Below, one piece after another: positions 18,197-26,333 of a stretch of DNA of 64,000 nt. The notes below the pieces were generated by a model. That model was not told the origin of the DNA, made no database searches, and was given only the letters and a program-made list of their open reading frames with translations. The position numbers were made by a program, and so were the translations under genes. Position 1 is the stretch's first letter, and each line of letters opens with the position of its first letter. Source of the stretch: Azospirillum brasilense (GTDB lineage Bacteria; Pseudomonadota; Alphaproteobacteria; Azospirillales; Azospirillaceae); the NCBI RefSeq assembly GCF_007827815.1, contig NZ_VITH01000007.1, positions 345,378 through 409,377 of the forward strand, written 5' to 3'.

Positions 18197-20086
18197 ATGG
18201 CATCGGACCAGAGCATCGCGGACGGCCGGGATAGCGGTCGTGACCTGGACACGGATGGCGGGAGCGACACCGCCGTCTGCCGGACCCCGGAGGACTTCTA
18301 CGCCCCGCAAGGCCGCGACAGCATCGGCCGGCATTGCCAGCGCTACTTCGACGAGAACGCGCTGACGCCGACCGAGCTTCTGCACTCCCCCCGCCACCAG
18401 CAGAGCCTGTCCAACATCCCGACCTTCGTCGCCATCCTGCAGCAGGCGGAACGGGCCATGGACCGCAAGGGCGCGCTGACCGCCCTGGTCAACGAGGTCG
18501 CCCGGGTGACCCGCGAGCGGCTGAAGGACGCCCAGCCGCCGGACCTGACTCCGGCCACCTACGCCGCCACGGCGGAGCGGCTGATCGCCGCCCGCGACGC
18601 CTTCACCGGGCGCTTCATGGTCGATGCGGCGCTGACCACGCATCTGTACCAGGGCCGCAGCTTCGCCGAGAAGGCGCGGCTCCTGCTGGAACTGGCGGAC
18701 GGCCTGGAGGACGCCGACGCGCTGGCGCCGCTCGACCGGCTGCTCGGCGAGATCCTGCGCAGCGACACCGGCACCGCCTCCTGCTCCCTGGACGCGCCGT
18801 TCGTGGACCGGGTGGACATGATCGTGACGCTGATCGCCGGGGACAAGCCGCTGTCCGAAGAGGCGCCGCCGGTCTTCCGGAGTCTCGAGACACTGGTCCG
18901 CCGCACGGCCATGCCGGTGCTGAGCGACAGCCTGATCGTCGCGCTGCGCCGCGAATTGTCGAAGCCCGACCGCTTCACCATCACCAGCGCCGGTGACCTG
19001 TTCGGGGTGGAGGCGGTGCAGCGGGAGATCATGGCGCTGAGCCAGGTGTCGCAGCGCCTGCGCACGGGGGAGGGCTATTTCGGCGGCGCCCGGACGGAGG
19101 CGGCGCTCCAGCGGCGCAGCGCGCTGCTCGTCAACGAGGACACGCTGCCCGAGATCACCAAGGGGCGGACGCTGATGCAGAAGCTCCGCATCCTGTTCGT
19201 CCTGCAGAGGATGCCGCTGTCGCCGAGCGCCGAGCGGGCGGTGAACGGCTATCTGACGCAGTTCTTCGACGGGCGGGACTTCGCCGGGCGCCTGCTCGAC
19301 TGCTGGAAGGAGAAGACCGAGAAGCTGAAGGGGCTGGCCGAGGTCCAGAAGCTCGTGCTCGACAGCGCCTTCGCGGAGGACGTCCGCGAGCATATGGCCG
19401 GGCAGATCGACGAGATCCAGAACGCCTTCATCCGCACCCAGCGGCTGCTGAGCCCCCTCCAGGGCAAGGACGAGCCGAACCCCGACACCGTTCTGGAAAT
19501 GGTCCGGCTGGCCGGCGACGGCGCCTTCTGCCGCGGCAAGAGCCGGGCGGCGGTCGCCAAGGCGCTGTACCGGCAGGTGCACCGGCCACGCTTCGTGCGC
19601 TCCTTCCTGTTGGGTGCCACGGGCGGCAAGGAGCGTTCGGCGCGCGCCTCCTGGATGCGTGGGGCGCTCGGGGTGGTCGGCGTGCCCTTCATCGACCTCG
19701 GCGCCATCCGCGTCCTGGTCGTCGATGACGAGGACGGGCCGCGCCATTTCGTCGAATCGGTGCTGCGCGACCTCGGCATCGGCCACATCGACACGGCGGC
19801 GGACGGGCAGGAGGCGCTGCTCCGGCTGGCCGGGGACGGGGCGTACGACCTGATCGTCTGCGACTGGATGATGCCCAAGGCCAGCGGCCTCGACGTGCTG
19901 CGCCGGGTGCGCGAGGTGCGGCGCGATCTGCCCTTCCTGATGGTGACGGCGCTCGCCACGCTGAAGGCGGTGGAGCGGGCTCTGGCCCACAACGTCAGCG
20001 CCTACATCGCCAAGCCCTTCACCCCGGAGCAGCTCGAGGAAAAGGTCTTTCTCGTCCTGACCCAAAAATCGGCCCCCGGCGCGTGA
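18197..20086 (+). CDS. large helical protein with C-terminal receiver domain (pair 2)
   Basis: A 629-residue paralogue of the protein at 13460. The receiver occupies roughly 505-629: IRVLVVDDEDGPRHFVESVL, Asp556 in IVCDWMMPKASGLDVLRRV, MVTALATLKA, AYIAKPFTPEQLEEKVF. The N-terminal 500 residues are helical and contain CFRGKS-like and QIDEIQNAFIRTQR blocks shared with the paralogue but no catalytic or DNA-binding motif that I can recognise. The start ATG 18197 lies 14 bases after the kinase stop. A hairpin with a following T-rich stretch at 20092-20121 probably ends the four-gene unit. Confidence 0.85.
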   Translation: MASDQSIADGRDSGRDLDTDGGSDTAVCRTPEDFYAPQGRDSIGRHCQRYFDENALTPTELLHSPRHQQSLSNIPTFVAILQQAERAMDRKGALTALVNEVARVTRERLKDAQPPDLTPATYAATAERLIAARDAFTGRFMVDAALTTHLYQGRSFAEKARLLLELADGLEDADALAPLDRLLGEILRSDTGTASCSLDAPFVDRVDMIVTLIAGDKPLSEEAPPVFRSLETLVRRTAMPVLSDSLIVALRRELSKPDRFTITSAGDLFGVEAVQREIMALSQVSQRLRTGEGYFGGARTEAALQRRSALLVNEDTLPEITKGRTLMQKLRILFVLQRMPLSPSAERAVNGYLTQFFDGRDFAGRLLDCWKEKTEKLKGLAEVQKLVLDSAFAEDVREHMAGQIDEIQNAFIRTQRLLSPLQGKDEPNPDTVLEMVRLAGDGAFCRGKSRAAVAKALYRQVHRPRFVRSFLLGATGGKERSARASWMRGALGVVGVPFIDLGAIRVLVVDDEDGPRHFVESVLRDLGIGHIDTAADGQEALLRLAGDGAYDLIVCDWMMPKASGLDVLRRVREVRRDLPFLMVTALATLKAVERALAHNVSAYIAKPFTPEQLEEKVFLVLTQKSAPGA

Positions 20087-20091
20087 GCGGA

Positions 20092-20121
20092 GCAACCAAA
20101 GCTGGTTGCGGCATTCTTTTA
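20092..20121 (+). terminator. probable Rho-independent terminator after receiver gene
   Basis: Stem GCAACCA (20092-20098) pairs with TGGTTGC (20103-20109) around a 4-base loop and is followed by GGCATTCTTTTA. It starts 5 bases after the stop codon of the second receiver protein. The stem is short and the T-run is offset and interrupted, so strength is uncertain. Confidence 0.5.
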
Positions 20122-20318
20122 TGTCTCCTGTGGGTTATCAATTTCCAGGCGCGAGCGTCAAAACAATCTCGATGGTTGTTCTGAAGTTGTTTGAATTTCT
20201 TTGAGGAGAATTGAGTAAAACTATTAACAAATGAGTCACGATTGCTTCGATAGCATTCCGGCAAAGGAACGGCCCGCGCGCCACCGCCCGTTGGCGCGGA
20301 TTTGTCGGAAGGGTTGTC

Positions 20319-22004
20319 ATGTTCGATAATGTGTCCATCCGCTCGAAGCTGTGGGGGTTGGTGGCGCTGGCGAGCGTCGCTTCGGCGGCCATCGTCGGCG
20401 CCGGCCTCTGGCTGAATTACCAGCGCATGCACGCGGACCGCGTCCAGTCCCTGCGCTTCATGGTGGAGGCGGCGCACAGCATGGCCGCCGCCTACGAGGC
20501 GGAGGCCGCCGCCGGGCAGATCACCCGGGAAGAGGCGCAGACCCGCTTCAAGCGGTCGCTCCTCGCCATGCGCTACGGCGGGCAGGAGTATCTGTTCGCG
20601 ATCACGCTGGACGGCTTCGGCTTCGCCCATCCCAGCCCGAAGCTGATGGGGCAGGACGTCTCCGGCGTGAAGGACACCAAGGGGGCGCCGATCCTGATGG
20701 ACATGGCGCGCATCGCCAAGGCCTCGGGCGAGGGCACCTACGGATATTTCTGGAACGTCGCCCCGAACAGCGACGAGACGGCGGCGAAGCTGTCCTACAT
20801 CAAGACCTTCCAGCCCTGGGGCATCTACATCGGGACGGGCGTCTTCATCGACGACATCCGCAGCGCCTTCCTGAGCACGCTGTGGACCGTTCTGGCGGTG
20901 GCCGGTCTTCTGGCCGTGCCGGCGGTCGGCCTGATCGCGCTGGTCGGGGTGCGGCTCAGCGCCACGATCCGCAGCCTCAGCGTCCGTATGCACGCCCTGG
21001 CGGACGGCGATCTTTCGGTCGCCTTTCCCGAGGCGAACCGCCGCGACGAGATCGGCGCCATGGCGGGCGCCGCCCGCGTGTTCCTGGGCAACGCCGCGGA
21101 GAAGAAGCGCCTGGAGGCCGATCAGGCCGCCGCGCTGCATCGCTCCGAGGAGGACAAGCGCCGCACTCTCGCCGGCCTTGCCGAGCGCTTCGAGCGGAGC
21201 GTCGGCGAGGTGATGAAGTCGGTGTCGCACGAAACCGAGGCGATGGAGCGCGAGGCCCAGGAGATGACCCGCGCCGCCGGGCAGACCGACCGGCTGGCCG
21301 GCGCCGTGGCGTCGGCGACGGAGCAGACCTCGGCCAACGTGCAGACGGTCGCGGTGGCGACGGAACAGCTGTCGGGCTCGGTGGGGGAGATCAGCCGGCG
21401 GGTCGCCGACGCGTCGCGGATCGCGCGCGAGGCCGTCAGCGCGTCGGAGCGCGCCACCGGCAAGGTGACCGGGCTGGCCGAGGCGGTCGGGCGGATCGGC
21501 ACCGTGGTCAGCCTGATCAACGACATCGCGGCGCAGACCAACCTGCTGGCGCTCAACGCGACCATCGAGGCGGCACGGGCCGGCGAGGCCGGCAAGGGCT
21601 TCGCGGTGGTCGCCGGCGAGGTGAAGAGCCTCGCCAGCCAGACCGCCAAGGCGACCGAGGAGATCGCTGCCCAGGTCGCCGGCGTCCAGTCCGCCACCGG
21701 CGAGGCGGTGGAGGAGATCGGCGGCGTGGCGCGGGTGATCGAACAGGTGAACGGGATCGCCACGATCATCGCGTCGGCGGTGGAGGAGCAGGGGGCGGCG
21801 ACCCAGGCCATCAGCCGCAACGTGCAGCAGGCCGCCGAGGTCACGCGCGACGTGGCGCGGGACATCTCGGGCGTGACGGCCGCCGCCGGGCAGTGCGGGA
21901 AGATGGCCTACGCCGTGCTGGAGGCGTCCCGGCAACTGGCCCAGCAGTCCGAGTCCCTGAACGGCGAGATCGGCGGCTTCCTGGGTACCCTGCGCACCCA
22001 GTGA
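20319..22004 (+). CDS. methyl-accepting chemotaxis protein, single Cache domain
   Basis: A 561-residue chemoreceptor: transmembrane helix 1 (about 12-34), periplasmic single-Cache (sCache_2) domain (about 35-185, with [18 protein letters not shown] and [18 protein letters not shown]), helix 2 (about 190-215), HAMP, then a cytoplasmic signalling domain whose hairpin tip contains [20 protein letters not shown]. sCache_2 receptors commonly sense small organic acids, but the ligand is not determined here. AAGGG precedes ATG 20319. The 232-base upstream region (20087-20318) is unusually AT-rich for this genome. The gene lies directly after the two kinase/receiver pairs, so a link with chemotaxis is possible. 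Confidence 0.92.
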   Translation: MFDNVSIRSKLWGLVALASVASAAIVGAGLWLNYQRMHADRVQSLRFMVEAAHSMAAAYEAEAAAGQITREEAQTRFKRSLLAMRYGGQEYLFAITLDGFGFAHPSPKLMGQDVSGVKDTKGAPILMDMARIAKASGEGTYGYFWNVAPNSDETAAKLSYIKTFQPWGIYIGTGVFIDDIRSAFLSTLWTVLAVAGLLAVPAVGLIALVGVRLSATIRSLSVRMHALADGDLSVAFPEANRRDEIGAMAGAARVFLGNAAEKKRLEADQAAALHRSEEDKRRTLAGLAERFERSVGEVMKSVSHETEAMEREAQEMTRAAGQTDRLAGAVASATEQTSANVQTVAVATEQLSGSVGEISRRVADASRIAREAVSASERATGKVTGLAEAVGRIGTVVSLINDIAAQTNLLALNATIEAARAGEAGKGFAVVAGEVKSLASQTAKATEEIAAQVAGVQSATGEAVEEIGGVARVIEQVNGIATIIASAVEEQGAATQAISRNVQQAAEVTRDVARDISGVTAAAGQCGKMAYAVLEASRQLAQQSESLNGEIGGFLGTLRTQ

Positions 22005-22023
22005 CCGGCGGGGCGCCGGGTTT

Positions 22024-22902
22024 TCAGTCGGCGGCGGCGCGGATGCCCGAATCCGGAGCCGCTGTCTTTGGAGTTGCCGGCTTCGGAGCCGTCTTCTCCT
22101 GCGCCGGCTTTCCCAGGACGGTCGTCTCCACCCAGCCCGCGACGTGGCGGGCGACCGCTTCCCAGCCGGGTTCGAGCATCATGCTGTGCCCCATCTCCGG
22201 GAAGAACACCGGCTCCGTCCGGAAGGCGCGGGCGGTGGCCTCGACTTGGTCCTTGGGGATCAGCCGGTCCTCCTCCGCGCCCAGAACGGCCACGCGGGCG
22301 CCGCGGGCCGGCAGCAGCGGGAAGGGAATCCAGCCGCCGATGTCGAGAAGCACGCGCTGCGATTCCTCCTGCATCAGCGGCTCGTAGCGCTTGGCCAGCT
22401 CCAGCGGTACCCGGTCGGAGAACATGGCGCGGCGCACCGCCTCCGCCTCGATGCCGTTGGCGAAGGTCATCAGCCTGCCCATCTGCTGGAACACGTAGGG
22501 ATCGCTCCAGGCCAGCCGCAACGAGGATTCCAGCAGGCCGTGCGGCGGGGCGGAGGCCATCAGGACCGCCCCCGGGAAGCGCCGGCGGGCCAGGGCCCGC
22601 TGGACCACCATGCCGCCCATGGAATGGCCGATCAGCACCGGCGGCGTCGAACAGGACTCCACCGCGCTCAGAACATCATCCACATAGTCGGCGATGCCGA
22701 AGCTGTTCAGCCGCTCCCGCCCCGCGCTGGCGCCATGGCCGCGCAGGGACACGGCGTGGGCCTCCCACCCCTGCTCGGCGAACCAGGGCAGGAAATGCTC
22801 GTCCCAGATCCAGCCGGCGCAGAAGGCGCCATGGACGAACAGCAGGGGCACGGGCTTGGCCGGTCCGGCAGGGCGGCGGCTGAGGATTTCAAGCTTGGGC
22901 AT
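22024..22902 (-). CDS. alpha/beta hydrolase
   Basis: A 292-residue alpha/beta hydrolase: VPLLFVHGAFCAGWIWDEHF (oxyanion region), HAVSLRGHGASAG, nucleophile elbow LIGHSMGGMVVQ (serine near residue 114), AVLGAEEDRLIP (acid) and FPEMGHSMMLEPGW (histidine). All triad positions are present, so it is probably active as an esterase, lipase or similar. The last 30 residues are a Pro/Ala/Lys-rich tail with no fold. It is transcribed toward the chemoreceptor, from the same strand as a second hydrolase at 22979. The substrate is unknown. Confidence 0.85.
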   Translation of the reverse strand: MPKLEILSRRPAGPAKPVPLLFVHGAFCAGWIWDEHFLPWFAEQGWEAHAVSLRGHGASAGRERLNSFGIADYVDDVLSAVESCSTPPVLIGHSMGGMVVQRALARRRFPGAVLMASAPPHGLLESSLRLAWSDPYVFQQMGRLMTFANGIEAEAVRRAMFSDRVPLELAKRYEPLMQEESQRVLLDIGGWIPFPLLPARGARVAVLGAEEDRLIPKDQVEATARAFRTEPVFFPEMGHSMMLEPGWEAVARHVAGWVETTVLGKPAQEKTAPKPATPKTAAPDSGIRAAAD

Positions 22903-22978
22903 GGGCGGTCCGGTCCGGATGCTGCGGTGCGGGAGAAAACCAGAGGTAGCCTCTCCCGGTTCCGCTGTCGACCCACGC

Positions 22979-23623
22979 TCAGCCGTTGGCAGCCTTGAGG
23001 AGATGGGTGGTGAACCAGGAGCGCGCAGAATCGGCCACTTGATCCAGCTTGCCGGTCTCCTCGAACAGGCGACCGGCCCCCGGCACCACCTCCAGCGCCT
23101 TGGTGCAGTGCAGCCGGGCGAAGGCGTCGTTGTTGAGGTCCAGCGCCGGGGCGTCCTTGCCGCCGACCACCAGCAGGGTGGGGGCGGCGACGGCGTTCAG
23201 CCATTCCTCCGCCAGATCGGGACGCCCGCCGCGGCAGACCACGGCGCCGATCCCGTCATGCTCCGCGGCGCGCCCCGCCGCGATCAGCGCCGACGCCGCC
23301 CCCGACCCGGCACCGAAGAAGCCGATGGGCTTGCGCTCGACCGCGGTGGCGGCGCGCAGGTGGCGGACGGCCAGCAGCAGCCGTTCGGATTGGCGGTGGA
23401 CGTCGAACTGGTTGGCCGGGTCGGCCTTTTCCCCCTCGGTCAGCAGGTCCATCAGCAGCGTGGCGAATCCGGCCTCGCGCAGGCGGGCGGCGACGCGGAC
23501 GTTGCGCGGGCTCGTCCGCCCGCTGGATGTGCCGTGGGCGAAGATCACCACCGCCGCGAAACCGGCCGGTGCCCCGAATTGCCCCGCAAGACCGAGCGGT
23601 GGAATGTAGAGCGTCGTCTCCAT
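22979..23623 (-). CDS. dienelactone-hydrolase-like alpha/beta hydrolase
   Basis: A 214-residue compact alpha/beta hydrolase of dienelactone-hydrolase type: AAVVIFAHGTSSGRTSPRN, a central FGAGSGAASALI elbow (G-x-G-x-G with Ala before Ser rather than His), PTLLVVGGKDAPALDLN (acid). The histidine expected after the last strand is replaced in VVPGAGRLFEETG, where this subgroup usually has H/R variation, so catalytic competence is uncertain. Such domains occur alone or fused to phosphoribosyltransferases. It precedes the hydrolase at 22024 on the same strand, 76 bases apart. Confidence 0.78.
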   Translation of the reverse strand: METTLYIPPLGLAGQFGAPAGFAAVVIFAHGTSSGRTSPRNVRVAARLREAGFATLLMDLLTEGEKADPANQFDVHRQSERLLLAVRHLRAATAVERKPIGFFGAGSGAASALIAAGRAAEHDGIGAVVCRGGRPDLAEEWLNAVAAPTLLVVGGKDAPALDLNNDAFARLHCTKALEVVPGAGRLFEETGKLDQVADSARSWFTTHLLKAANG

Positions 23624-23778
23624 GCGCCTTTCCCCCTTTCGTTGGGCCTTGCCCCGATGAGGTGCCTGGCCGGTGGCTCAACAGGCCGGATGGTCGGTCC
23701 GTGCCCGATGGCCTACAGTGACGATCCCGGACCGAATCCAGAGATCGGTATCGGTCCCCGGTGAAGGGAGACCCACCT

Positions 23779-24282
23779 TTGTCAGACAAGCCCCCCGCCA
23801 CTGTCCCGCCCATCGTCCCACCCGCTGCACCTGTCCTCGACCCCGCCGCCGTCGGGGCGAAGCTCGGCGCCACCGGCTACCCGGAGCCGTTCCGCGCGGC
23901 GGTCGCCGGCCGCCTGCGCAAGCGGCTGGGCAACCCGCTGGGGATCACCAACTTCGGCGTGAACCTGACCCGGCTGGAGCCGGGCGCCGCTTCGGCCCTG
24001 CGGCACTGGCACACCCGCCAGGACGAGTTCGTCTATGTGCTGGACGGCGAGCTGACCCTGGTCACCGACGCCGGCGAGACGGTTCTGCGTCCCGGCATGT
24101 GCGCCGGCTTCCCGGCCGGCAAGCCCGACGGACACCAGCTCGTCAACCGCTCCGACGAGCCGGCCACCTATCTGGAGGTCGGCGACCGCAGCGCGGGGGA
24201 CGAGGCGCATTACCCGGACGAGGATCTGCGCTACGACAGCGCGACGGACCTCTTCACGCACCGCGACGGCACCCCCTGGTGA
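23779..24282 (+). CDS. cupin domain protein
   Basis: A 167-residue single cupin protein. The first motif, LEPGAASALRHWHTRQDEFVY, supplies His-x-His and Glu metal ligands; the second, GMCAGFPAGKPDGHQLVN, supplies the last histidine. The C-terminal YPDEDLRYDSATDLFTHRDG is conserved in a cupin group often annotated only as cupin-domain or transcriptional-regulator-like. The TTG at 23779 is chosen because AAGGGAG at 23764-23770 sits 8 bases ahead; a GTG at 23761 lacks a site. An N-terminal Pro-rich stretch precedes the fold. Function not assigned. Confidence 0.78.
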   Translation: MSDKPPATVPPIVPPAAPVLDPAAVGAKLGATGYPEPFRAAVAGRLRKRLGNPLGITNFGVNLTRLEPGAASALRHWHTRQDEFVYVLDGELTLVTDAGETVLRPGMCAGFPAGKPDGHQLVNRSDEPATYLEVGDRSAGDEAHYPDEDLRYDSATDLFTHRDGTPW

Positions 24283-24301
24283 GCGGGCGGCTCCCATCCG
24301 G

Positions 24302-25768
24302 TCAGGGCACCGCCCGCGCGCCGAGAAACGCCGGCTCCGCCAGTGGATAGGCGGATCGCCGCAGCCGGGCGATGTGTCCTGCGGCCCGGGCGCATTGGCT
24401 GCGCAGTTCGGGCACCGCGGTCATCTCCCAGAAGGGCGGCCGGCTGACCGGGCCGAGCGCGAACAGCCGGTCCGACGCCCGCCCGTCCTCGCCGATCAGG
24501 GCACCGTCCGCCGTGACGTCCAGCCCCAGCCGCAGCGGGTCGGGCCGCGCCAGACCGCGCGTCAGCAGCGCCTTGACCAGCGGATGGCCGATCCGGCCGA
24601 AATCGCACTCGGTGCCGGTGGCGTTGACGATGGCTCCCACCGTCCGGGTCCAGACGGTGCCCTCCGCCCCGCGGGCGCGCACGGTTGCCTCCACCCCGTT
24701 CGGCACCAGAGCCAATGTCTGCAGGCGGCCGGCGCGGATGGCCAGCCGGCCGTTCGCGCAGAGCGCGGCGATGCGGGCGGCCACCTCCGGCGCGATGCGG
24801 TGGCGATGGACCTCCCAATAGGGGCGGACATGGCGCAGGAAGCGCCGCCGCTCCTCGATCGGCAGATGGCTCCAGATCAGGTGGTGGTAGGGGCGCAGCG
24901 CGTCGAAGGCCGACCGCCAGTCGAATCCCGTCTCCCGCGCGCGGCGGATGTCGGCTTTCAGGGCGATCATCACGTCCAGGACGGTGCGCGGCATCACCTG
25001 CGGGTGGATGAAGCTCTTGAAGGGCCGCGTCTCCTCGTGCGTCTGGGGCAGCAGGCCGCGGCGCGACAAAGCGAGGATCGGGCCGCGGTGCCCCTGGTCC
25101 TCCAGCGACAGGACGGTGTCCACCATGGTCAGCCCGGTGCCGAGGATCAGCACGGGTGCGTCGGGGGCGATCGTGGCCAGCGCCGGCCAGTCCCAGGGCG
25201 AGCCCACGTAGCGGCTGGAGGCATAGACCTCCGGCGCCGGGACCGGCGGCGGCGAGGGGGGGAAGTTGCCGACGCAGAGGACCGCCGTGTCCACCGACAG
25301 GCTGGTGCCGTTGCCCAGCCGCAGCCGGGTGCCCCGGGCGTCCGACGCGACGTCCACCGCCTCCGCCTGCGACACGGTGAGCGAGACGTGGGGCGGGGCG
25401 GCCGCCACGGCTTCGCGCAGGACGTCCTGGATGTAGGCGCCGTAGCGGGCACGGGAAACGAAGGCGTGGCCGCTGGGCGGAACCGCGCCATTGCCGCTGT
25501 CGTGTGCCTCGCCGTCCTGGGCCCACAGCCAGCGCAGGAAATGCCGCGGATCGTCCGGATAGGCGCTCATGTTGTAGGCGCGCACGTTCAGGAGATGCGC
25601 GGCGTTGGGGGTGGAGTAGGCGAGCCCGGCGCCGACGCTGGGCGTGCGTTCGATCAGGTGCAGGCTGGTCGGCTCATCGGCGGAGCGCAACAGATGCGCG
25701 GCAAGGACGCTGCCGGTGAAGCCGGCCCCGATGATGGCGATGCGGCGTTTCGAAGGGCGTGCTGACAA
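24302..25768 (-). CDS. FAD/NAD(P)-binding protein, COG4529 type
   Basis: A 488-residue flavoprotein. The N-terminus has the dinucleotide fold RIAIIGAGFTGSVLAAHLL; then come GLAYSTPNAAHLLNVRAYNM, a second nucleotide site VLILGTGLTMVDTVLSL, and a C-terminal INATGTECDF / LFALGPV region that closes the FAD site. This pattern is that of the YdhS-like COG4529 family (N-hydroxylating or uncharacterised monooxygenase-like proteins). The TTG at 25768 is selected because GAGGAG lies 8 bases upstream on this strand and the fold begins 8 residues later. It converges on the cupin gene 19 bases away; the substrate is unknown. Confidence 0.78.
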   Translation of the reverse strand: MSARPSKRRIAIIGAGFTGSVLAAHLLRSADEPTSLHLIERTPSVGAGLAYSTPNAAHLLNVRAYNMSAYPDDPRHFLRWLWAQDGEAHDSGNGAVPPSGHAFVSRARYGAYIQDVLREAVAAAPPHVSLTVSQAEAVDVASDARGTRLRLGNGTSLSVDTAVLCVGNFPPSPPPVPAPEVYASSRYVGSPWDWPALATIAPDAPVLILGTGLTMVDTVLSLEDQGHRGPILALSRRGLLPQTHEETRPFKSFIHPQVMPRTVLDVMIALKADIRRARETGFDWRSAFDALRPYHHLIWSHLPIEERRRFLRHVRPYWEVHRHRIAPEVAARIAALCANGRLAIRAGRLQTLALVPNGVEATVRARGAEGTVWTRTVGAIVNATGTECDFGRIGHPLVKALLTRGLARPDPLRLGLDVTADGALIGEDGRASDRLFALGPVSRPPFWEMTAVPELRSQCARAAGHIARLRRSAYPLAEPAFLGARAVP

Positions 25769-25923
25769 CGTCGTCGCTCCTCTGCTCTGGCCGTGCGAAG
25801 GGGGCGGTGATCCGGTGCCGTGGTACCGAAAGGCCCGGTCGGCCACTCTTCGGTGCAGGGTTGGACAGGTCAACCGCTATTCCGGCGTAGGACAAACCCC
25901 TGGCACCGCTGGAAGGTTTATGG

Positions 25924-25945
25924 TTAACAAGAAATTAACTATAAC
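25924..25945 (+). promoter_or_regulatory. CtrA-type box over a promoter
   Basis: TTAA at 25924-25927 and TTAAC at 25935-25939 are separated by exactly 7 bases, which is the full CtrA consensus TTAA-N7-TTAAC of alphaproteobacteria. TATAAC at 25940-25945 follows immediately and makes a good -10 element, with TTTATG 17 bases upstream as a weak -35. The small ribbon-helix-helix-like gene starts 43 bases on. The match is seen directly; binding by CtrA is inference. Confidence 0.5.
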
Positions 25946-25987
25946 CGGGGATGGTTTCGCACCTTCGAACCATGTACGGCAGGACCG

Positions 25988-26275
25988 ATGCGAGACCACC
26001 CCTTCCGCCCCGCAGCCACCATTCCGTCCAACACCAATCCGGCACCGTCGGACCGCCGTGAACCCGACGTGCAGCTGGCCGCCATGGTGCCGCAGAGCGT
26101 CAAGCGCGCCGTCCGCCGCCGCGCCGAGGAGGAGGGGACGACCGTGCGCAGCGTCCTTCTGCGCGCCCTGAAGCACGCGGGGATTGCCGAAGTGGATGAG
26201 TCGGAGATTGCCGACCGCCGCATCGCCGCCGGCGCCGAACGCTCGGGTACTTGGAAGGCCACGCGTATCCGTTGA
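25988..26275 (+). CDS. small ribbon-helix-helix-like protein
   Basis: A 95-residue basic protein. Residues 28-66 (VQLAAMVPQSVKRAVRRRAE, then EGTTVRSVLLRALKHAG) read as a strand followed by two helices, the layout of ribbon-helix-helix DNA-binding proteins. Both flanking tails look unstructured. It may be an Arc/CopG-like repressor, but the basic-helix pattern alone does not prove this. It sits just downstream of a CtrA-type box and 58 bases upstream of the large hybrid kinase, so the two genes could be transcribed together. No toxin-like partner is seen. Confidence 0.6.
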   Translation: MRDHPFRPAATIPSNTNPAPSDRREPDVQLAAMVPQSVKRAVRRRAEEEGTTVRSVLLRALKHAGIAEVDESEIADRRIAAGAERSGTWKATRIR

Positions 26276-26333
26276 CGGGACGGTCGCGCATCGCGCACGG
26301 TCACACGGAATCCTTTTCCGAAAGCCGCCCTTC

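Noticed and set aside
20190..20240. Possible second CtrA box before the chemoreceptor (ATTAACAAATGAG)
   Set aside because: Only one TTAA half is present; the second half at the required 7-base spacing is missing.
20087..20318. AT-rich stretch before the chemoreceptor as a possible mobile-element scar
   Set aside because: No inverted ends, target duplication or transposase remnants; a terminator plus promoter region explains the composition.
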